From: HGM13862 sp031553915
GTDB taxonomy: Bacteria > Bacillota > Dehalobacteriia > UBA4068
DNA length: 64,000 bases
NCBI GenBank assembly: GCA_031553915.1
Contig: JAVBKT010000001.1
Location: 44,854 to 108,853 of the forward strand
Direction of reading: 5' to 3'
Of the stretch, positions 62,084 through 64,000 are shown piece after piece. Position 1 is the first letter of the stretch. Every line of letters begins with the position of its first letter. The notes beneath the pieces are model-generated. The model did no database searches. It was not told the origin of the DNA and saw only the letters and a program-made list of their open reading frames with translations. Both the position numbers and the translations under genes were made by a program.

Positions 62084-63391
62084 CTATTTTCCCGCTAACT
62101 CCGCCAGAATGCGCTGACTGGATTTGTCTGTTTCGTATAATATTTTTTCCAGATCAAGCTGTGTGTAACTGCCATTTTCATAACAAATTTTCCCATCCAC
62201 CATAGTCATAAAAACATCATTGCCGCTGCTGGCATAAACCAGGTTGTTTAGCTGGTCATATGCGGGCTGCATATAGATGCGGTCCAGGTCAATAGCCACC
62301 ATATCCGCCCGATAGCCCTCTTTCAGCAGACCGCAATCCGCCCTCCCCTGGGAGAGGGCTCCGGCCCGGGTTGCGGCATAGAGGGCTTCCCCCGGAGTAA
62401 TCACTGTCGGGTCGCCGCTGATGCCTTTATGTAGCAGGGCAAAAATTTTCAGCTCTTCTTGCATATTAAGGTTATTATTACTGGCCACGCTATCTGTACC
62501 AAGGGCCAGGTTAATGCCGGCTTGCAGCAGTTTTACCGCCGGGCAGATGCCGCTGGCAAGTTTGAGGTTGCTGATGGGGCAGCTGGCCACTGACACCCTT
62601 TTCTCCGCATAGATGGCAATATCTTCATCATCAATATGCACTGAGTGCGCTGCTGTGGTCGGCAGATCAAAAAGCCCGGCCTGGGCTAAATAGGCTACCG
62701 GGCTCAGGCCCTGATGCCGCGCCCGGCATTCGTTTACCTCGGCGACTGTTTCCGCCACATGCACATGTATTCTCAGTTGTTGCCGGGCTGCTGCCTCAGC
62801 AATGCCTCTCACCACTTTTTCGGTAGAGGTGTACTCGGCATGGAGAGAAAAATCAATTTGGATTCTGCTGTCATCAAAACCATGAAATTGCTCCTTGGCA
62901 GACAGAACCTCCTGATAAACAGGGAGCTCTTGATAGGAGCGGTCATCAAAACAAGTAGCGGCTATGCCAATATTAGCCTTGATGCCACTCTCAACAAAGG
63001 CCCGAGCCAAGGCATCGCCGGAAGAATACATATCCGAAGTGCCCACAATCCCAAAACGCAGCATTTCCGCAGCACCGGCCAGGCATCCCCAATAAATATC
63101 CTCAGCAGTTAAATGCGCCTCAAAGGGAAAAATGCGTGTGTTGAGCCAATCGGCAAGCGTCAGATTCTCGCCGTACCCTCTCAGCAAATGCATGGGCGCA
63201 TGGCTATGGGCATTATAGTAGCCGGGAATAAACAGTTTATTATTGCTATATTGATATACCTGCCCATATTCAGCAGCGTTTGCCGGCGCCTGATCAGCAA
63301 GGTAAGTAATCTTCGTCCCCTGTACGCCCAAATACATATGCTCTCTTGGCTGCATATGCTCATCTATGATCATAATATCCCGAAAAAGCAT
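62084..63391 (-). CDS. Amidohydrolase, MtaD/SsnA-type deaminase
   Basis: Zinc TIM-barrel hydrolase of about 435 residues. First metal motif NAHSHAPMHLLRG (near 60-72), HVHVAET (near 205, third histidine), AAHSVHIDDEDIAI (near 245) and the aspartate in LGTDSVASNNNLNM (near 300-313). These are the blocks of 5-methylthioadenosine / S-adenosylhomocysteine deaminases and of related guanine/isoxanthopterin deaminases; which base is attacked cannot be read from sequence. AAGGAG eight bases before the ATG at 63391 decides the start over the GTG at 63400. Divergent from the gene at the right edge. Confidence 0.88.
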   Translation of the reverse strand: MLFRDIMIIDEHMQPREHMYLGVQGTKITYLADQAPANAAEYGQVYQYSNNKLFIPGYYNAHSHAPMHLLRGYGENLTLADWLNTRIFPFEAHLTAEDIYWGCLAGAAEMLRFGIVGTSDMYSSGDALARAFVESGIKANIGIAATCFDDRSYQELPVYQEVLSAKEQFHGFDDSRIQIDFSLHAEYTSTEKVVRGIAEAAARQQLRIHVHVAETVAEVNECRARHQGLSPVAYLAQAGLFDLPTTAAHSVHIDDEDIAIYAEKRVSVASCPISNLKLASGICPAVKLLQAGINLALGTDSVASNNNLNMQEELKIFALLHKGISGDPTVITPGEALYAATRAGALSQGRADCGLLKEGYRADMVAIDLDRIYMQPAYDQLNNLVYASSGNDVFMTMVDGKICYENGSYTQLDLEKILYETDKSSQRILAELAGK

Positions 63392-63569
63392 GTTCTCCAC
63401 TCCTTGCTATCGAAATTATTGACTTTTTCGCAAAATCAACATCTTTTTTTATCATTATAACATATAGTTGACAAAAGGTATATTTGCAAAACAATCAGAA
63501 AGCGGACAAAATGACATATTTTGTTAAGCAATTTATTTCTAAAAAAGATAAAATTTTTCCATTTGTCTC

Positions 63570-63598
63570 TTGTTTTTCATTTTCTTTAATGATATAAT
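63570..63598 (+). promoter_or_regulatory. Predicted sigma-A promoter of the right-edge gene
   Basis: TTGTTT (63570-63575), 17 bases, TATAAT (63593-63598). The transcript would start near 63605 and run more than 300 bases before the first good start codon. The 63401-63569 stretch to the divergent amidohydrolase holds only AT-rich sequence. Confidence 0.68.
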
Positions 63599-63604
63599 TT
63601 GTGC

Positions 63605-63918
63605 GTAAAATGTGTTGATTGTGAATTTTCGCTGAATGACTTGTATAAACAAATTACTTAGCGCGTCAACACAAAAATTTATATGTGGCTGCTTGCAGGT
63701 TAAATTTTTTTAAGCTGAATTGTCGGTCTTTTTTGAATATTTTCAGTATTGCGACTGAAAATATCGGTGAGTTTTTCTTCACCGCCGACAAGCCACATCA
63801 AATGGGGGTGATAAACGGATTGGCTACTATGATCCAATCAAAAATTGAGTCTCTCATCGAAAAGTATTTATTTGGAATTATAACTAAAGTCATCGATTGA
63901 AAGGAGAACATACAGTAA
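63605..63918 (+). promoter_or_regulatory. Long structured 5' leader, candidate riboswitch or other cis-acting RNA
   Basis: Two folded domains can be drawn by eye. Domain 1: TGTGTTGA (63611-63618) pairs with TCAACACA (63666-63673), with inner CGCT/AGCG and TTGT/ACAA pairs. Domain 2: ATGTGGCT (63683-63690) pairs with AGCCACAT (63791-63798) and, stacked on it, TGTCGG (63721-63726) with CCGACA (63785-63790). The latter encloses two hairpins, ATATTTTCAGT/ACTGAAAATAT (63737-63764) and CGGTGA/TCACCG (63765-63784), forming a three-way junction. A GATTGG/CCAATC hairpin follows. I found no T-box, TPP, B12 or purine consensus. No convincing protein lies in it. Confidence 0.6.
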
Positions 63919-64000
63919 ATGGAAAACAATACTGGAGTTCAAGAAACTGCCCTAAAGGCCGAATCGGTCTCAAAAGCAGGAGCGACAATTATGGCAATTT
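63919..64000 (+). CDS. N-terminus of an unidentified protein (cut by window edge)
   Basis: Only the first 27 residues are seen: MENNTGVQETALKAESVSKA, then GATIMAI, which looks like the start of a first hydrophobic segment. AAAGGAG stands 12 bases before the ATG, a bit far. A transporter is one guess from the soluble start followed by hydrophobic residues, but the family cannot be recognised. Confidence 0.6.
   Translation, partial: MENNTGVQETALKAESVSKAGATIMAI

Noticed and set aside
63685..63900. Plus-strand frame of 71 codons in the leader before the edge gene
   Set aside because: No ribosome binding site before its ATG, odd composition, and it runs straight through the paired segments of the proposed leader structure; chance frame.

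Overview
The window is about 64 kb of chromosome from a bacterium of the Bacillota. Evidence for this is RNase Y with YmdB, YlbF, MraZ/RsmH at the head of the division cluster, a class B PBP with PASTA repeats, LCP protein, HslUV with XerC and TrmFO, a Bacillus-type LexA box in front of recA, and strong AGGAGG ribosome binding sites. A 2[4Fe-4S] ferredoxin and a probable selenoprotein suggest an anaerobe. The gene set and order recall Negativicutes (Acidaminococcaceae-like), but no marker here proves it. Nearly all genes are housekeeping genes on the minus strand. I see no tRNA, rRNA, CRISPR array, prophage or insertion sequence.

Layout. 1-6503: division/cell-wall cluster, transcribed mraZ-rsmH-ftsL-ftsI-murE-mraY, with a three-copy MraZ box in front of mraZ; murF is missing here and lies at 46-47.6 kb. 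6.6-11.1 kb: accessory genes, including a frameshifted membrane protein, M20 peptidase, TPR protein, Fur-family regulator, YlbF, a plus-strand LysM protein, and a small DUF1858-type ORF with an in-frame TGA and a SECIS-like hairpin. 11.3-25.6 kb: gdhA, dnaE, radC, LCP gene, a degenerate CobS-like protein with a small coiled-coil partner, PHP protein, M19 dipeptidase, ymdB, rny, recX, recA and a 31-residue membrane peptide. 25.7-33.6 kb: isoprenoid/phospholipid operon uppS-cdsA-(AI-2E protein)-dxr-rseP-ispG-proS. 33.7-37 kb: rpsB-tsf-pyrH-frr-ferredoxin. 37.1-48.4 kb: long run hydrolase-murF-ddl-dprA-topA-trmFO-xerC-hslV-hslU. 48.5-55.3 kb: zinc ribbon protein, SH3 protein, a WecA/TagO-type transferase, murJ, a lipoprotein, and ispA-xseB-xseA. 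55.4-64 kb: a more mixed region with a gene remnant, a GNAT gene without a normal start, a PurB-like lyase, a large EndoQ-UvrD fusion, a frameshifted vanW, an amidohydrolase, and a long structured leader in front of a gene cut off by the window edge.

How it fits together. Most genes serve peptidoglycan precursor synthesis and export (MraY, MurE, MurF, Ddl, MurJ, UppS, IspA, PBP), the MEP isoprenoid route that feeds undecaprenyl phosphate (Dxr, IspG, IspA, UppS), translation (RpsB, Tsf, Frr, ProS, PyrH) and DNA replication/repair (DnaE, RecA, RecX, DprA, TopA, XseAB, EndoQ-UvrD).

The strongest leads for something new are the selenocysteine candidate at 10926-11123, the structured leader at 63605-63918, the EndoQ-UvrD fusion at 57932-61030, and the CobS-like protein that has lost its family's acidic motifs. 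Starts were moved from the longest ORF wherever a ribosome binding site pointed to an internal start. All family assignments are from reading the protein sequences; no database search was run.
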